From positions 1-64,000 of the forward strand of contig LATX02000246.1 in assembly GCA_001466705.2 (NCBI GenBank): 64,000 bases of DNA, read 5' to 3'. Position numbers and translations under genes: made by a program. Shown piece by piece: positions 33,234 through 44,629 of the stretch. The notes under the pieces are model-generated. The model was not told where the DNA came from, searched no databases, and worked only from the letters and a program-made list of their open reading frames with translations. The stretch's first letter is position 1, and each line of letters begins with the position of its first letter. The DNA is from Moniliophthora roreri. Taxonomy: Eukaryota > Basidiomycota > Agaricomycetes > Agaricales > Marasmiaceae.

Positions 33234-33728
33234 ATAAGTGACCAAGCTGGTCTCTTTCTGCCTCGGGATATGTATGTCTGACACAATTCTTCGGCTTCCT
33301 TGACAAATATGCTGACAACTGCCAGCCAATCAGATGGAGAGGCAAATTCCCCTGGAGTAGAGGAATATTTCTGACCAGTCAACTCATAAAGGGCTCGCAA
33401 ACGCTGAAACACGGCCATTGTCTCTTCGTCAGGATATTTAGTAATATACGCTATTGGATGGTGTTTGTGCACTGCAGTGGTACACTTGAATAAGGTAAGC
33501 AAACATGAGGAAGTTTTTGACCTACAACTCACTCACCTTTGTATAGATCCTTCCAATATTCGAAAAGTTGGAACTGCCATAGTTCACATATGCTTTCAGC
33601 TGACAGCCATGCTCATTCACGAATGTTCTTGGAAGAGGGCCTGCGACCATTTCCGCAAAGTCATGAATATGGTTCTTCAGCTGGTTCCGATAAACCTCGA
33701 CACTGGTACTGTAGTCGGAAGGATCCAT
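33234..33728 (-). CDS. Unknown spliced gene, copy 2 (3'-truncated at N)
   Basis: Exon 1 starts at 33728 (MDPSDYSTSVEVYRNQLKNH), contains FAEMVAGPLPRTFVNEHGCQ and ends at GRIYTK. A roughly 52-nt intron (GTGAGTGAG...TTCAAG) keeps phase to CTTAVHKHHPIAYITKYPDE. The second exon runs through LYELTGQKYSSTPGEFASPS to the N at 33233. No premature stop is seen. An in-frame upstream ATG at 33812 exists, but the Asp/Ser start at 33728 looks more natural and gives a typical short N-terminus. Function unknown. Confidence 0.55.
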
Positions 33729-33949
33729 GGGTGCTTGAGTTGAAGGGGAGCGCTGGGAGTGGAATTTATATGATGGTTTGGTGTATGGTCTGAGAATTCC
33801 ATATGGCATCATCGGCGATGGTGATCTGGATTAATAGGCTATCCAGCTCTCTCAGACATTGTGTAGCCTCATGTTTGCTCAAATATCGTACCAGGTATGT
33901 TTTATGTTGTTTATTCCCACTATTTCTTGAACCATAACCACCACGTCAT

Positions 33950-34771
33950 TGTCGCAGAGTCACTTGGACTCTTCATAGACTCCTCATTTTTCCATGTTAG
34001 CGCCAAGAGTGCATATTCTCTGATTTTGACTATGCAGGAAAGGCTGAGGAATACTTAAAGGGATGAATAGTAAAGAAGAAGAGACTGTTCATATCTATAT
34101 GATTTAAGAGTTGAGTGTGTTAAACCGGGAAAGGGCGTTACCCCTTCTTACCTACAACAAAGCACTATCAAGGGCAGACGGAATGCCGGCCCATCTGATT
34201 CGGAGCACGCCATGCTATGGTTTGGTCAGCCAATGCATGAGAGAGCTTGGTCAACTCTCGAGCGGTGCCTGATGGTCTCGCATGGTGGAGTCCCATAGTC
34301 TTGAAGCTTAAGAGAGTCGCAGTGTCAAATTCTTATTTTAATAGACACTTTATCTTATCTCAACTTGATTCGTCTTATCCTGTTGATTGACGCAGTTTGT
34401 ATCAGCGCACAGACCACCATGATGCTCTCATTGGCAGCTGTCAAAAATGTAATAGAGGAGTCTTCCTTCCTTTTTCCCCTTATCTCAGAGCTGGAGCGAG
34501 TCTTTAAGCATCCTTTCAAGTGAGTGTCGAGCCCCAGGAGCTTAGTAACACAGAGCTAAGTGTTTCGTTCCTTAAAACTTATATTTTTACCTTTCATTAT
34601 CCGTATCGGATAGATCTGATCACTGAGGAATCGGATCAATCCCATTGGGCTTGTGCTCTAGTATTGACAATAGTCAGCTACATTCTTCATTCTATTTTAC
34701 GGCTACTTTACTAGTGTCGTTCCGACCTCTTTCCCTACCAGTCTATGTTTAGACTATCCTTCTCCTCCTCA
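33950..34771 (+). repeat. Family C 5' LTR with an anomalous 108-bp segment
   Basis: Starts TGTCGCAGAGTCACTTGG and ends TCTCCTCCTCA. It matches the LTRs at 42458 and 44938 closely except for 34028-34135, which is their base-by-base complement in the same direction. A candidate tRNA primer site (TGGTGACCACTGCAGGGG) starts one base after the LTR. Confidence 0.85.
34028..34135. other. Segment equal to the plain complement of its LTR counterpart
   Basis: Read left to right, every one of the 108 bases is the Watson-Crick complement of the corresponding base at 42536-42643 (for example GACTATGCAGGAAAGGCTGA here against CTGATACGTCCTTTCCGACT there). Order is not reversed. The bases on either side (34027 and earlier, 34136 and later) align normally to the other LTRs. 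Confidence 0.95.
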
Positions 34772-35065
34772 GTGGTGACCACTGCAGGGGCAGAGGTTTT
34801 CTGAGAGTGTGCTAATTAAATCCTTCGGGCACCGACATCTCTTCCGAGCCGTCCCTGAAAGATTGAAGATTCAACAAACCATAGCATATCTCTCCGACAC
34901 TGCCTTCCTTCACTCTGTTCATTCTAAGTGCTACGCTATTAGGAGCTGTAACATTACTAGTCGACATCTCCGGCGTTTAACTTCCTCTCATCCTTGTGGC
35001 TGTGTATGCTCAGTAACTCAAACAGCGACAACTCAGTTAACTCTTCAACATCTCTTGGCTCTATC

Positions 35066-37519
35066 ATGTCTGGTACTCAGGGAAATCTGACACCCTTCAT
35101 TATTCAGACTCCAGTTTCTTTCATGCCCATACCTGGCTCTCCGAATGCTCCGATCTTTACAGGAGAACGAGTACAAACCTTCTTGGATGTCATAAGATGT
35201 TACGCTGATGCTGCCGGACTCACCGAGGACGACAAAGTTAATCAAATATATTATTATTCATCCAATAAGGTACAAGATACTATCAGGAACAGTGCAGTCT
35301 TCAACATAGACAAGAAGAACAAGACTTGGGAAGCTGCATCTAAGAAACTGTTGTCACTCTATGGATCCTCAGACCAAGCACCTACTGTCACTCTTGCAAG
35401 TCTACAAGCTTTTTGTCAGAAACAAAGCTCTAAGCCTGCATTTGCTTCTAAACAAGCTATTGAGAAATATGTCCATAGCTTTGAGACTTATTCTTCTACT
35501 TTGGTGAAGGCTAGGACAATCTCCCAGTCAGAAGCGAACTACTACTTTATCCTTGGGCTACCAGACATGTTAAAACATTGGCTTGAGACACAGATCCCTG
35601 CTGATAAGATGACGAAGGTGAATGCGCCTACACAGGAAGAAGTCCTGACGTTGTTGAATCGGAGGTTTGATCCATTGAGCCTGTTCTACATGCTCTGGAG
35701 AGAAGAGGATGAGGAAGGCGATGGTTAGGTCCACCTCGATGACGAGGGAAATTGCCAAACTAAGAAAGAGAAGTCTGTAGCTGAGGAAACACCTTTAGCC
35801 ACTAATGGAGTACCTCAATCAGCTCTGGATTCTTTAACTGAACAAATGCGACAGCTACAGCTCAATCAAACATCAATTCTTAACGCTTTGTCATCTATGG
35901 GAACTTTGGCACCTCAGCAATCTGATTGTACATACAATAGGACTAAGACCTGCTTCATCTGCAGAGTTCAGGACCCTCCTCACCCTTTACATCCTACTAA
36001 GTGTCCTGAGTCAGCCAGTCTTGTTCGAGAAGGACTAATCAAGTTTGACGCACAAAGGGGACGGTTTGTTATGATGAACAGATCTGATCTCCCTTGGACT
36101 CCCTACTCCGGCTATCAAGGAGGTATCGCTGCTTATATTCACAAGCTTCATAACTTGAGAAGCGCTACTCAAGCATCTCAGTCTGGCTTCATGCGGGATC
36201 CTCCTCCCCACCAACAAGCTTCGGTCAACCATTACGGTCTCTTCTGCGATGGTAGTCCAGTCTTTAGTGAGGAAGGATTCAACTTCAATGGTGAACAGTT
36301 CTCTTCAAATCCTGTTCTGCGTGGTGGAAAGGACACCGGAGTACGCTTTGATCCCCTAGCAAGACCAGACACAAAAACAGGAGACTCTAAAGCTAAGAAG
36401 AAGTCTACAAGCGATCATCTACCCAAGCCATCTACTAGACCAGATATAACAAATCCACTGAAGACTGACACCATCATCGATATTCCTGCTCCGCCACTTC
36501 CTATTAATAGGAAAGATGGGTGGAAGGACTCTGTGCCTTCTGCTGGTTCTAAGCCAAAACCAGACATAACGATGAAGGACGACAATAGAGGACAGTCAAA
36601 GTACCACTTTACTTTGGACCTCCAGGAAAAGTCGGATCTGACGACCATCTACAATGCAGTAATGAACCAGCCTATCACAGTCCCCATCTATCAGTTGATC
36701 GGAAACAGCCCAGCACTACAAAAGCTCATCTCAGATGGCACCCGAATGAGGAGGGAGTATGTAACTAAGCAAGCTGAGTACTCCTTTTCTAACCCTGTTT
36801 CTTCTTCTGAATTCGACAAGACAAACGTAACGGAGGTCATGATGATGATGGTTGATGCCGAAGGCGTTACTTGCTGTTATCAAGCGGCAGACTTGAACGC
36901 CGGAGACGTAGAGAGCGTTTACGAGTTCCTCGGGAGATGTGCTAATGCTCTTCTCAAATCTCCCGAAGCTTCAAAACTGTTTGCCATGGTTACTGGCATC
37001 CTCGAACTTACGATCAATGGTGTTACGCTATCAGTGATGATTGATACAGGTTCAGAGTTGAGCGTGGGGAGTCAAGACTTACCAGACAAGACCAACTGTG
37101 CTGTAGATTTTGGCGGCCGTAACTGGAGCCTCAAGGGCATCCATAGGCAGCCAGAACCTCTTCAAGGGGTCATGGTGGAGGCCATGATGAAGATTGGAGG
37201 TCAAGATTTCCCTCATCATATTTTCATTTCTCATCAGAACATGGACAAACAGGATATCATTCTGGGTCAGCCGTTCCTAGTCTGGTATGGCACTCATCTC
37301 CAGTACCACCGGTCCGGACACGTTAAACTTTATCTCTGGGAGGACCCAGAGAACCAAAAGCAGCCTTCTATTTCTATTTCCATCACCAATCCCAAAGACC
37401 CACACATCAAGGTGTTGGTTAATGCAGCACATTATTTTGTTTCGAATCCTAGTGCTTCAGCTTTTCGTGCTTCAGTGGAGGAAGTAGAAGACGAGGAGAA
37501 CGAAGTGGCTTTTCAGTAG
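35066..37519 (+). pseudogene. gag: Family C gag and aspartic protease
   Basis: Starts at 35066 (MSGTQGNLTPFIIQTPVSFM); the in-frame ATG at 34994 lies in the leader. Capsid-like region: NAPIFTGERVQTFLDVIRCY ... EDDKVNQIYYYSSNKVQDTI ... LLNRRFDPLSL. One TAG (35726-35728) interrupts an otherwise continuous frame. Then come CFICRVQDPPHPLHPTKC (knuckle-like) and a long Ser/Pro/Lys-rich linker. The protease has active site LSVMIDTGSELSV near 37030 and DIILGQPFL near 37260. It ends at TAG after NEVAFQ. Pol is open in the -1 frame across this end, so frameshifting is likely; the local GGCTTTTC is not a classical heptamer. Confidence 0.8.
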
Positions 37520-37522
37520 AGG

Positions 37523-40500
37523 AGTCACATATTGCGATCTCCCATGAGACTCCTACTACAGTAGGGAGGTCGCTACAAGCCCTTTTGTGGGGCGACAATT
37601 TGGATTTTGAACAGATTTTCAATATTTTCCCTAATTCCTATTATGATTCCTTACTTTATCAAGCTTTTATAACATCTCCGAGTTATCATATTGACTCCCC
37701 TAGTCTTGAACAATCACCATGGCTACAGCGAGCCTTTTCTTTTGATCAGAATCTCTCATTTTCTTGCTATGCTGTGACTTCAGGTTGGAAATACAAGCCA
37801 GTACACCGGAAGTACCGTCCAGTTCCTACTTACTTCCCTAATCCTAAAGCACAGGAATTCAAGCACATTCCAGAACCAGCTCTCCTAGATTTACCCACAA
37901 AACCACCGTCGATGGAAACATTGTGTTATGGTGCCCATGTTACTAGAGAACGACTAGAGGCTATGTGGACGACAGTTGATGAAGCAGTCAGACAAGATCT
38001 CTCAGAGGACAAGAGAAACCTTATTTCATTTGTTGTGGTGTCAAAAGAGAAAGTGTTCGCATTTGATTTTACTGAAAAGGGTTTCTTTTCTAGGGAATTC
38101 TATCCAGACTATGAGATACCAACTATCGAACACACTCCGTGGCAACGAAAGCCGATTCCAATACCTCTAGCCCTCAAAGAAAAAGTTTGACAACAAGTAC
38201 TATTCGAAGAAAAAGCTGGACAGTTCGAGCCTACAACATCCAGCTACCAATCGCCAATGTTCCCAGTAGTCAAGAAGAATGGATCTGTTCACCTGGTCAT
38301 AAATCTGGAAGAACTTAATGCAGTTACAATTCAGGACTCATCTTTACTTCCAAACGTTAATGAATTCGCAGAAGATTTCTTAGGGTATGCTGCATATGGG
38401 TTATTTGACATGTTCTCAGGATTCGATGCATGATGGGTTCATGAAAAATCAAGGCCATTGCAAGCTTTCCATTCACCAGCAGGAGCACGACAGCAGTGTA
38501 CCTTAGTACAGGGCTACACGAACTTAGTTCAAGAGTTTCAATGTTGCATAGAACATGCTCTTGTGAGCATCAGCGAGGTAGCTCGCAACTTTCTTGATGA
38601 CTGTGGCCTGAAGGGTCTGAAGTCAAGGTATAACGAAGAGACAATTCCAGGAAACCCGGGTATCTGGAGGTTTGTATGGGAGTATGGACAAAACCTTTCC
38701 CGTCTACTTGGAGCATTAATTAATGCAGGAATCATGGCATCGGGTACAAAAGCAGTCCTGATCGCCTACCGACTCAAGATTGTCAGGACAGTGGTTGGAC
38801 TAGAAGGATGGATTGTCGAGCCGTCATTTGTAGAAAAGGTTCGAAAATAGAAGGAGCCAGAGGATGTCTCTGAAGTCCAACAATTTTTGGGAGTCATAGG
38901 GATTGGACAGCGATGGATCTGAGGGTTTGCTCTTATAGCAAAGCCTCTCACTGTTCTTCTTCACAAGCCAGACGATGCTGACGCGCCATTTGTATTTACA
39001 GGAGAAGCAAGAGATGCTATGCAAGAGCTTATACACCAAGTCATGACAGCTCCAGTCCTCATCAGGATTGATTATGAAATTGCAGCCAAGATTCCTAGGA
39101 TGGGCAGGTCCAGCGATGAAGGTTTGATAGTGGTTGGAGTTGATTCGTCATGGAAAGGTGCAGGCTGGGCAGTCTATCAAGTCAGAGATGGCAAAAAGTG
39201 GCCAGCAATTTACGGTTCTTGTACATTTAACGAACGGGAGCAGAACTATGGCCAGCCAAAGTCTGAACTTTATGGGGTTTTTCAAGCTTTCAAGGAACTT
39301 CAACACCACATCTGGGGGGTTCATTTCTGACTCTGCCATGATGCGAAGTCACTCCCACAGATGCTGAGACTTCCTGATGATGTTCCTAATGCACCTATCT
39401 TGAGATAGATAGCATGGATTCATCTATTTGATTTCGAGCTCCAACACATACCAGCTAACTCTCATCAGCTCGAGGATTCATTGTCAAGACGTCCACCAGC
39501 TTCAGGGGACAGGCTAGAGCCAGAGGAAGATCAAGAACAGTTTCTCAATGCTTTCATTAACTCCATATATTCAGGATCGCTGCCACAAGAAGAGGTTATG
39601 CTTACCTCAGCAGCCAGGTATGCTCTAGAATCTATCTGCATTTGTATGTCTTCTGTTACTGCTAATGATTGGGTTCTAGATGATAGAGAGTCTCCGATTT
39701 ACAAGAGATCAACCTCATTTGTACCGGAAACGTTCTCAATTGCAGAACTCAAAACCGAGGTGAACTGTTCTACAGCTCAAGCAGAGAGCACCTCTTCAGA
39801 CATTAGGGTTCTTCCCGATTTCTTTCTGCACACCACTTATACAGTCCAATCAGACCTATTTCTCCTTGGCAATGAGCAGATCAAACTCGAGTTTATGAGC
39901 TACGAGCATTACATTGAAAATATCCCTCACTGTGTCCTCTCTTCCCATTTAGGTCATAAGTTTGGTATAAAGGACCAAGATGGCGACAATTTCTTCATTG
40001 AGCTCTGAAGGTATTTCCAGGAAGGGGAACTTCCCACCAGGTGCATTACCAATAAGATGAAGCTTCGTTTTCGAAAAATGGCCCACTGATATTTTCTTCA
40101 CAATGATCGGTTGTGGTACACGCCCAAGAGAAAGTCGAACAGACTTTCAAGGCTTGTTATAGAAAGTCTAGCGAAGCGAGACAAAGTCATCGCCGAGGCT
40201 CACTTACAGGCTGGGCATAAAGGAAGAGATGCGACATATAACCTTCTTCTTGACCGATTCTATTGGCCGAACCTTTATGACTCTGTCGCTTACTTTGTTC
40301 ACTCTTGCATCAAGTGTCAAAAATATATACAAGACCTTCCTCTCATCCCCTACCAAGTTTCATGGCAAGCACCTCTTCTTCGTCATTTCCAACTTGATTG
40401 CATTCATATGCCCACTGGTGTAGGGGGTTACAAGTATATTTTCCAGGCTATTGAGCCTACAATATTATGGCCAGAGGCTAGAGCTCTAAAGGCGCTCAAG

Positions 40501-41394
40501 TCCTCTTCAGTAGCCAAGTTCATTTATGAAGAACTGATCTCACGCTTCGCCTGCATTCCAGTTCTCTCCTTCGATGGTGGCAGCGAGTTTAAAGGCGAAG
40601 TCAAATGTATGTTGCAAGTCCAGTACAACTGTAAGGTTGTTATCTCTACAGCTTATCACCCGCAAGGGCAGGCTCCCATCGAGCGAGCCCACCAGCCGTT
40701 AGTAGATGCAATCTTTAAGTGTACACGTGACGCCAAAGGATCGTGGCCGAAGTTCCTTCCTGCAGCACTTTTCACATCAAGAGTCACAACAAGCCAAGGG
40801 ACAGGGTACTCACCATATTACCTGCTTTACAGAGTTCATCCCGTCTTCTCTTTTGATGCATCTGAATCGACATGGCAGACCCTTGATTGGGATCAAGTTC
40901 AAACTCATGTGGACTTATTAGCAGTGCGGACCCTTCAGCTATGACAATGGGATGCTTCCTGGAAGTTGGCCCATAGCGAAGTCATACGCACCCGAAAGCA
41001 AGCTATTGATGATCTCACCAAATGACAGGGTTCCATATTCAATTTCCATGAGTATGAACCAGGGATGTACATGTGGCTTCGAGAGTCGAGACTTGATGAA
41101 ATTAAGAGCACAAAAGAAGAATGGACTTATGCCAGCCCTTACATTATTCATCAGAAGACAGAAAATGGTTCATATGTGTTATGAGAACTGAGCAGTGCTA
41201 TCATGAAAGGGAGGGTGCACGCTCAGAGGTTAAGACTTTTCTATTATCACCCAGAAAATCAGACACTACACTCATTTATTCCCTCAAAACCAGCAGTTAT
41301 TCAAGGAAAAATCTCCGCTACATGGACAGCTTTGCGGCTTCGGAACAAGATCGCCATCTTCCAGAAACATAAGGCTCTTGAATCACTCAACTAG
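37523..41394 (+). pseudogene. pol: Family C pol (RT, RNase H, integrase)
   Basis: A single frame with ten in-frame stops (eight TGA, two TAG) and no indel. RT: YQSPMFPVVKKNGSVHLVIN near 38250, YAAYGLFDMFSGFDA near 38400, and VARNFLDD near 38580 in the polymerase motif position, so the usual FIDD/YIDD is altered. RNase H: VGVDSSWKGAGWAVYQ near 39135. Integrase: AHLQAGHKGRDATYNLLLDR with CIKCQ (HHCC), then FQLDCIHMP, SFDGGSEF and QAPIERAH (DDE) between 40200 and 40690. The C-terminal region runs through MWLRESRLDEIKSTKEEW to LESLN. TGA codons stand at 38188, 38431, 38920, 39328, 40006, 40087, 40942 and 41023; several replace an expected Arg. Confidence 0.85.
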
Positions 41395-41532
41395 CCATTG
41401 GTCCCTGGGGATATAGCTTCGCGTTCTTAGCCTTAAGAACCTAGAGCTTCTGCAATCGATTTGCACAACGATTATTATTTATCTATTTCACAGCTTCAAC
41501 TTCACAATTCCTTTCTTTCCCTTCGTACAATC

Positions 41533-42420
41533 ATGGCCCAACAAGATTATTATCAGTGCCCTGAGGTGCTTGCTCTTATGCCCCTTCCAACTACCATGAA
41601 GGACTATTATTCCTTTCTTCCATATTCTTACATAGCTCATGCATACAGCATGCCATCAACTATGGTGCCACACCTCAAGTTATTGCCACTACCCTGCTAC
41701 AAAGAATGAGCCAACGATGCCTTTCACCTCTTTACGATCTCGCTCCATCACTTTGATTATCAAGGAGACAGCTTTTCTGACAGCTGCGAGATGGGAGATA
41801 GCATCTGAGAGATGTTCCTCAATACAAATATCTCTGTTGCCATGGGAAATTATTGAGGTTGTGTTGGCATTCCTTATCACAGTGCTAGATGAGCTATGTT
41901 CACAATTCATTACTTCTATGAGCTCGAGCTTGACATTGGCTTTACTGATGCTTTTTCTTCACTTCCAGCTACCATTACAGTCCACTGCTGAGACCACAAG
42001 TTGACTTGGATGGAGATCAAAGACCTTGTTCACTTGGAAAGCATAGGCCAGGGGCACCAAGAGATACCTGCTCGTTACTTAGCAGGACATCTGGCACTCA
42101 CTCCTGAACGATTCATTTCCTATTCACGTCCTTTCCATTTCCATTCAGACGCTGATCATATGCTTATCTTCAAAGGGAACAGCAAGCCTGTTGCCAATTG
42201 GAATGGCATTTCGGAGTTCACTAGGACAATGAAGAAGGCTATTGGAGGTATCCTCCCCTGGCAGTCTATCACACATGTCAAGTCTACTTTTGTGGCCAAG
42301 CTCATGTATGCTGCTATGGGCATGTGGGTTTGCAATGGAGAATTGCTAGCGGAGGTTTGGATGAACCATGCAGGGTCTCTGATTCACACAGCATCCAATC
42401 TGGAGAACGATGTAGATTGA
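41533..42420 (+). pseudogene. Family C ORF3, unknown protein interrupted by five TGA codons
   Basis: Starts at 41533 (MAQQDYYQCPEVLALMPLPT) and stays in one frame for 296 codons to TGA at 42418-42420 (ENDVD). Five internal stops, at 41707, 41806, 41854, 41890 and 41989, are all TGA; without them the frame is continuous. The C-terminal third (MEIKDLVHLESIGQGHQEIP ... GILPWQSITHVKSTFVAKLM) looks well preserved. It lies between integrase and the 3' LTR. No zinc knuckle, signal peptide or transmembrane segment was seen, and it is not similar by eye to the family B ORF3. Function unknown. Confidence 0.55.
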
Positions 42421-42457
42421 TGAAATCTGCGAGGACCCAGCCCAAAATACCCCTCAC

Positions 42458-43279
42458 TGTCACAGAGTCACTTGGACTCTTCGTGGACTCCTCATTTTTC
42501 CATGTTAGCGCCAAGAGTGCATATTCTCTGATTTCCTGATACGTCCTTTCCGACTCCTTATGAATTTCCCTACTTATCATTTCTTCTTCTCTGACAAGTA
42601 TAGATATACTAAATTCTCAACTCACACAATTTGGCCCTTTCCCCGTTACCCCTTCTTACCTACAACAAAGCACTATCAAGGGCAGACGGAATGCCGGCCC
42701 ATCTGATTCGGAGCACGCCATGCTATGGTTTGGTCAGCCAATGCATGAGAGAGCTTGGTCAACTCTCGAGCGGTGCCTGATGGTCTCGCATGGTGGAGTC
42801 CCATAGTCTTGAAGCTTAAGAGAGTCGCAGTGTCAAATTCTTATTTTAATGGACACTTTATCTTATCTCGACTTGATTCGTCTTATCCTGTTGATTGACG
42901 CAGTTTGTATCAGCGCACAGACCACTGTGACACTCTCATTGGCAGCTGTCAAAAATGTAACGGAGGAGTCTTTCTTCCTTTTTCCCCTCATCTCAGAGCT
43001 GGAGCAAGTCTTTAAGAGTCCTTTCGAGCGAGTGTCGAGCCCCAGGAACTTAGTAACACAGAGCTAAGTGTTTCGTTCCTTAAAACTTATATTTTTACCT
43101 TTCATTATCCGTATCGGATAGATCTGATCACTGAGGAATCGGATCGATCCCATTGGGCTTGTGCTCTAGTATCAACGATAGTCAGCTACATTCTTCATTC
43201 TATTTTACGGCTACTTTACTAGCATTGTTCCGACCTCTTTCTCTACTAGTCTACGTTTAGACTATCCTTCTCCTCCTCA
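42458..43279 (+). repeat. Family C 3' LTR
   Basis: 822 bp, TGTCACAGAG ... CTCCTCCTCA. It is the reference for the anomalous segment in the 5' LTR. It ends 53 bp before the start codon of the next gene (43333), so it could supply that gene's promoter. Confidence 0.85.
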
Positions 43280-43332
43280 TCGTTCAACTTTGCAGGTTTC
43301 TAACTTTCCAACTATCATCTGATCACCCAGAA

Positions 43333-43917
43333 ATGGCATTGGTTCCAGCAAATGCTGCCTCTGCAGCTCCTACCACCGCAGCTCCTCCTGCCACCACCAC
43401 TCCTCCTACCACCACTGCACCTCCTACCACCACTGCTCCTACTGCCACAACGCCAGCTGATGACGATGCTGGTACTGCTATGGCCAACCATATTTGCACT
43501 CCTGAAGAGAGTCTTTGGGTTGAAACCCAGTTCTTCGAACAGTACTGGCAGGAGACCGAACTCCCCTCTCGTCTTCCATTCTCCAAGAAGAAGTGGGTTG
43601 AGAAAAATGTTTTAACACCATTTATCACACAATTCGACTACAATCATCTACTCTGTGCAATCTTCATTCAGGTATGTCATATCTGTTCTATTCTTCATCA
43701 TACTAATGTGTTTTCAGCCTCTACAGAAGATCTTCACCAACAGAGCTCATGCACGTCGTATCAGAAACAGCCTTGCTTCAAATGCTACTCCCAGCAGTAG
43801 CATGTCTGGAAGTTCCTTGCCTCCGCCACCACCTTATACACCCTATGTACCATCGTTACCAACCATGCAGGCTATTAACATGCCTTTCCTGCATCCTCCA
43901 CCAGCCTCAGCACTTCC
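43333..43917 (+). pseudogene. HMG-box-like/cysteine-cluster gene, copy alpha (5' part)
   Basis: Exon 1 (43333-43671) encodes MALVPANAASAAPTTAAPPA, a Pro/Thr-rich stretch, and ESLWVETQFFEQYWQETELP with LPFSKKKWVEKNVLTPF. A 46-nt intron with TACTAAT branch point follows. Exon 2 begins PLQKIFTNRAHARRIRNSLA and is Pro/Ser-rich. At 43918 the gene diverges from copy beta (46397) and continues into unrelated repetitive sequence, so it is cut by an insertion or a misjoin. See copies beta and gamma for the rest of the protein. Confidence 0.55.
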
Positions 43918-44629
43918 AACAGAGGATGTAGCTACCAAATTACGTTCCCCAGACTCCGTCAACCTCGCCATTATTTGGTTTACGGTTCCCGTGTGGGTTT
44001 GAGGCCCGTTATTTCGTTAGTTCCTCTCCCTTATTACAGTGACAATGCGACGAAATTTGGCTACCTTGAGCCGCCGTAATTTTGGTCCCCCGCCCTAGAC
44101 TCATGAGAGCTAGACTGAACCAAATTATGCCCCTTCCTCACACATACCGAAATTTTGTCCAGCATCCTTGTCCCTTTCAACGTTCTTCCGTAATTTTGTG
44201 TCCCAGCTCGTGCAACAAAATTTCGTCTCTTTCAGTTGGTGGCTACAGGAGAAAACAAAGCTTTGATACTCACCTTGAGCGCCGTAATTTCATTCCCTCT
44301 GGCAGAATACAGACTAGCAGCTGCCGAGGAAGCGAAATTTTGATACTCGTCTTGAGCGTCGAAATTTCGGTGCTCCCTCGTTGATTGTAAATAGAACCGT
44401 TATTTCTGATTTTGACTTGAGCCTCGTAATTTCGCTCTCTGTTGTGGAATGCGGGTTAGCAGCTGCTGAGGAAGCGAAATTTCGATGCTCACCTTGAGCG
44501 CCGTAATTTCGTTCCCTCTGGCAGAATACAGACTAGCAGCTGCCGAGGAAGCGAAATTTTGATACTCGTCTTGAGCGTCGAAATTTCGGTGGCCTTCTCT
44601 CCAAGAATACGTCACCGTCATGGATATGG
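43918..44629. repeat. Region of dispersed CGAAATTTCG/CGTAATTTCG motifs with about 90-bp direct repeats
   Basis: The motif CGAAATTTCG and close variants (CGTAATTTCG, CGAAATTTTG, ACGTTCC-type) recur more than a dozen times. A block starting GCGCCGTAATTTC and ending CGTCGAAATTTCGGTG occurs at about 44278-44370 and again at 44503-44592, with a diverged version between. The palindromic motif and mixed orientation suggest the subterminal region of a DNA transposon. The KDZ-like C-terminus that follows could belong to the same element. No terminal inverted repeat was identified. Confidence 0.55.

Larger units (their letters stand above)
33950..43279 (+). mobile_element. Ty3/gypsy retrotransposon (family C)
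   Basis: Two 822-bp LTRs (33950-34771 and 42458-43279) enclose gag-protease, pol and an extra ORF3 on the plus strand. The domain order protease, RT, RNase H, integrase is that of Ty3/gypsy, and the sequence style (RT with FLDD in place of YxDD, IPGNPGIxRFxWE) is that of a common Agaricomycete gypsy group. The coding region has no frameshift but many stops, mostly TGA. The five bases outside the LTRs (GTCAT and TCGTT) do not match, so the two LTRs may not derive from one simple insertion. A third, near-identical LTR lies at 44938-45759. Confidence 0.85.

Noticed and set aside
34028..34135. Ordinary inversion within the LTR
   Set aside because: Inversion would make the segment match the other LTRs as reverse complement; it matches only as plain complement in the same direction.
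18555..41023. TGA as a sense codon or selenocysteine in the transposon genes
   Set aside because: Apparent host genes in the window use TGA and other stops normally, paralogues show CGA or TGG at some of these sites, and the number and spread of TGA fit mutation.
43352..43615. Leu/Pro-rich frames overlapping the MALVPANAAS start
   Set aside because: They are shadows of the Pro/Thr-coding repeat in other frames; the splice-compatible frame starts at 43333.
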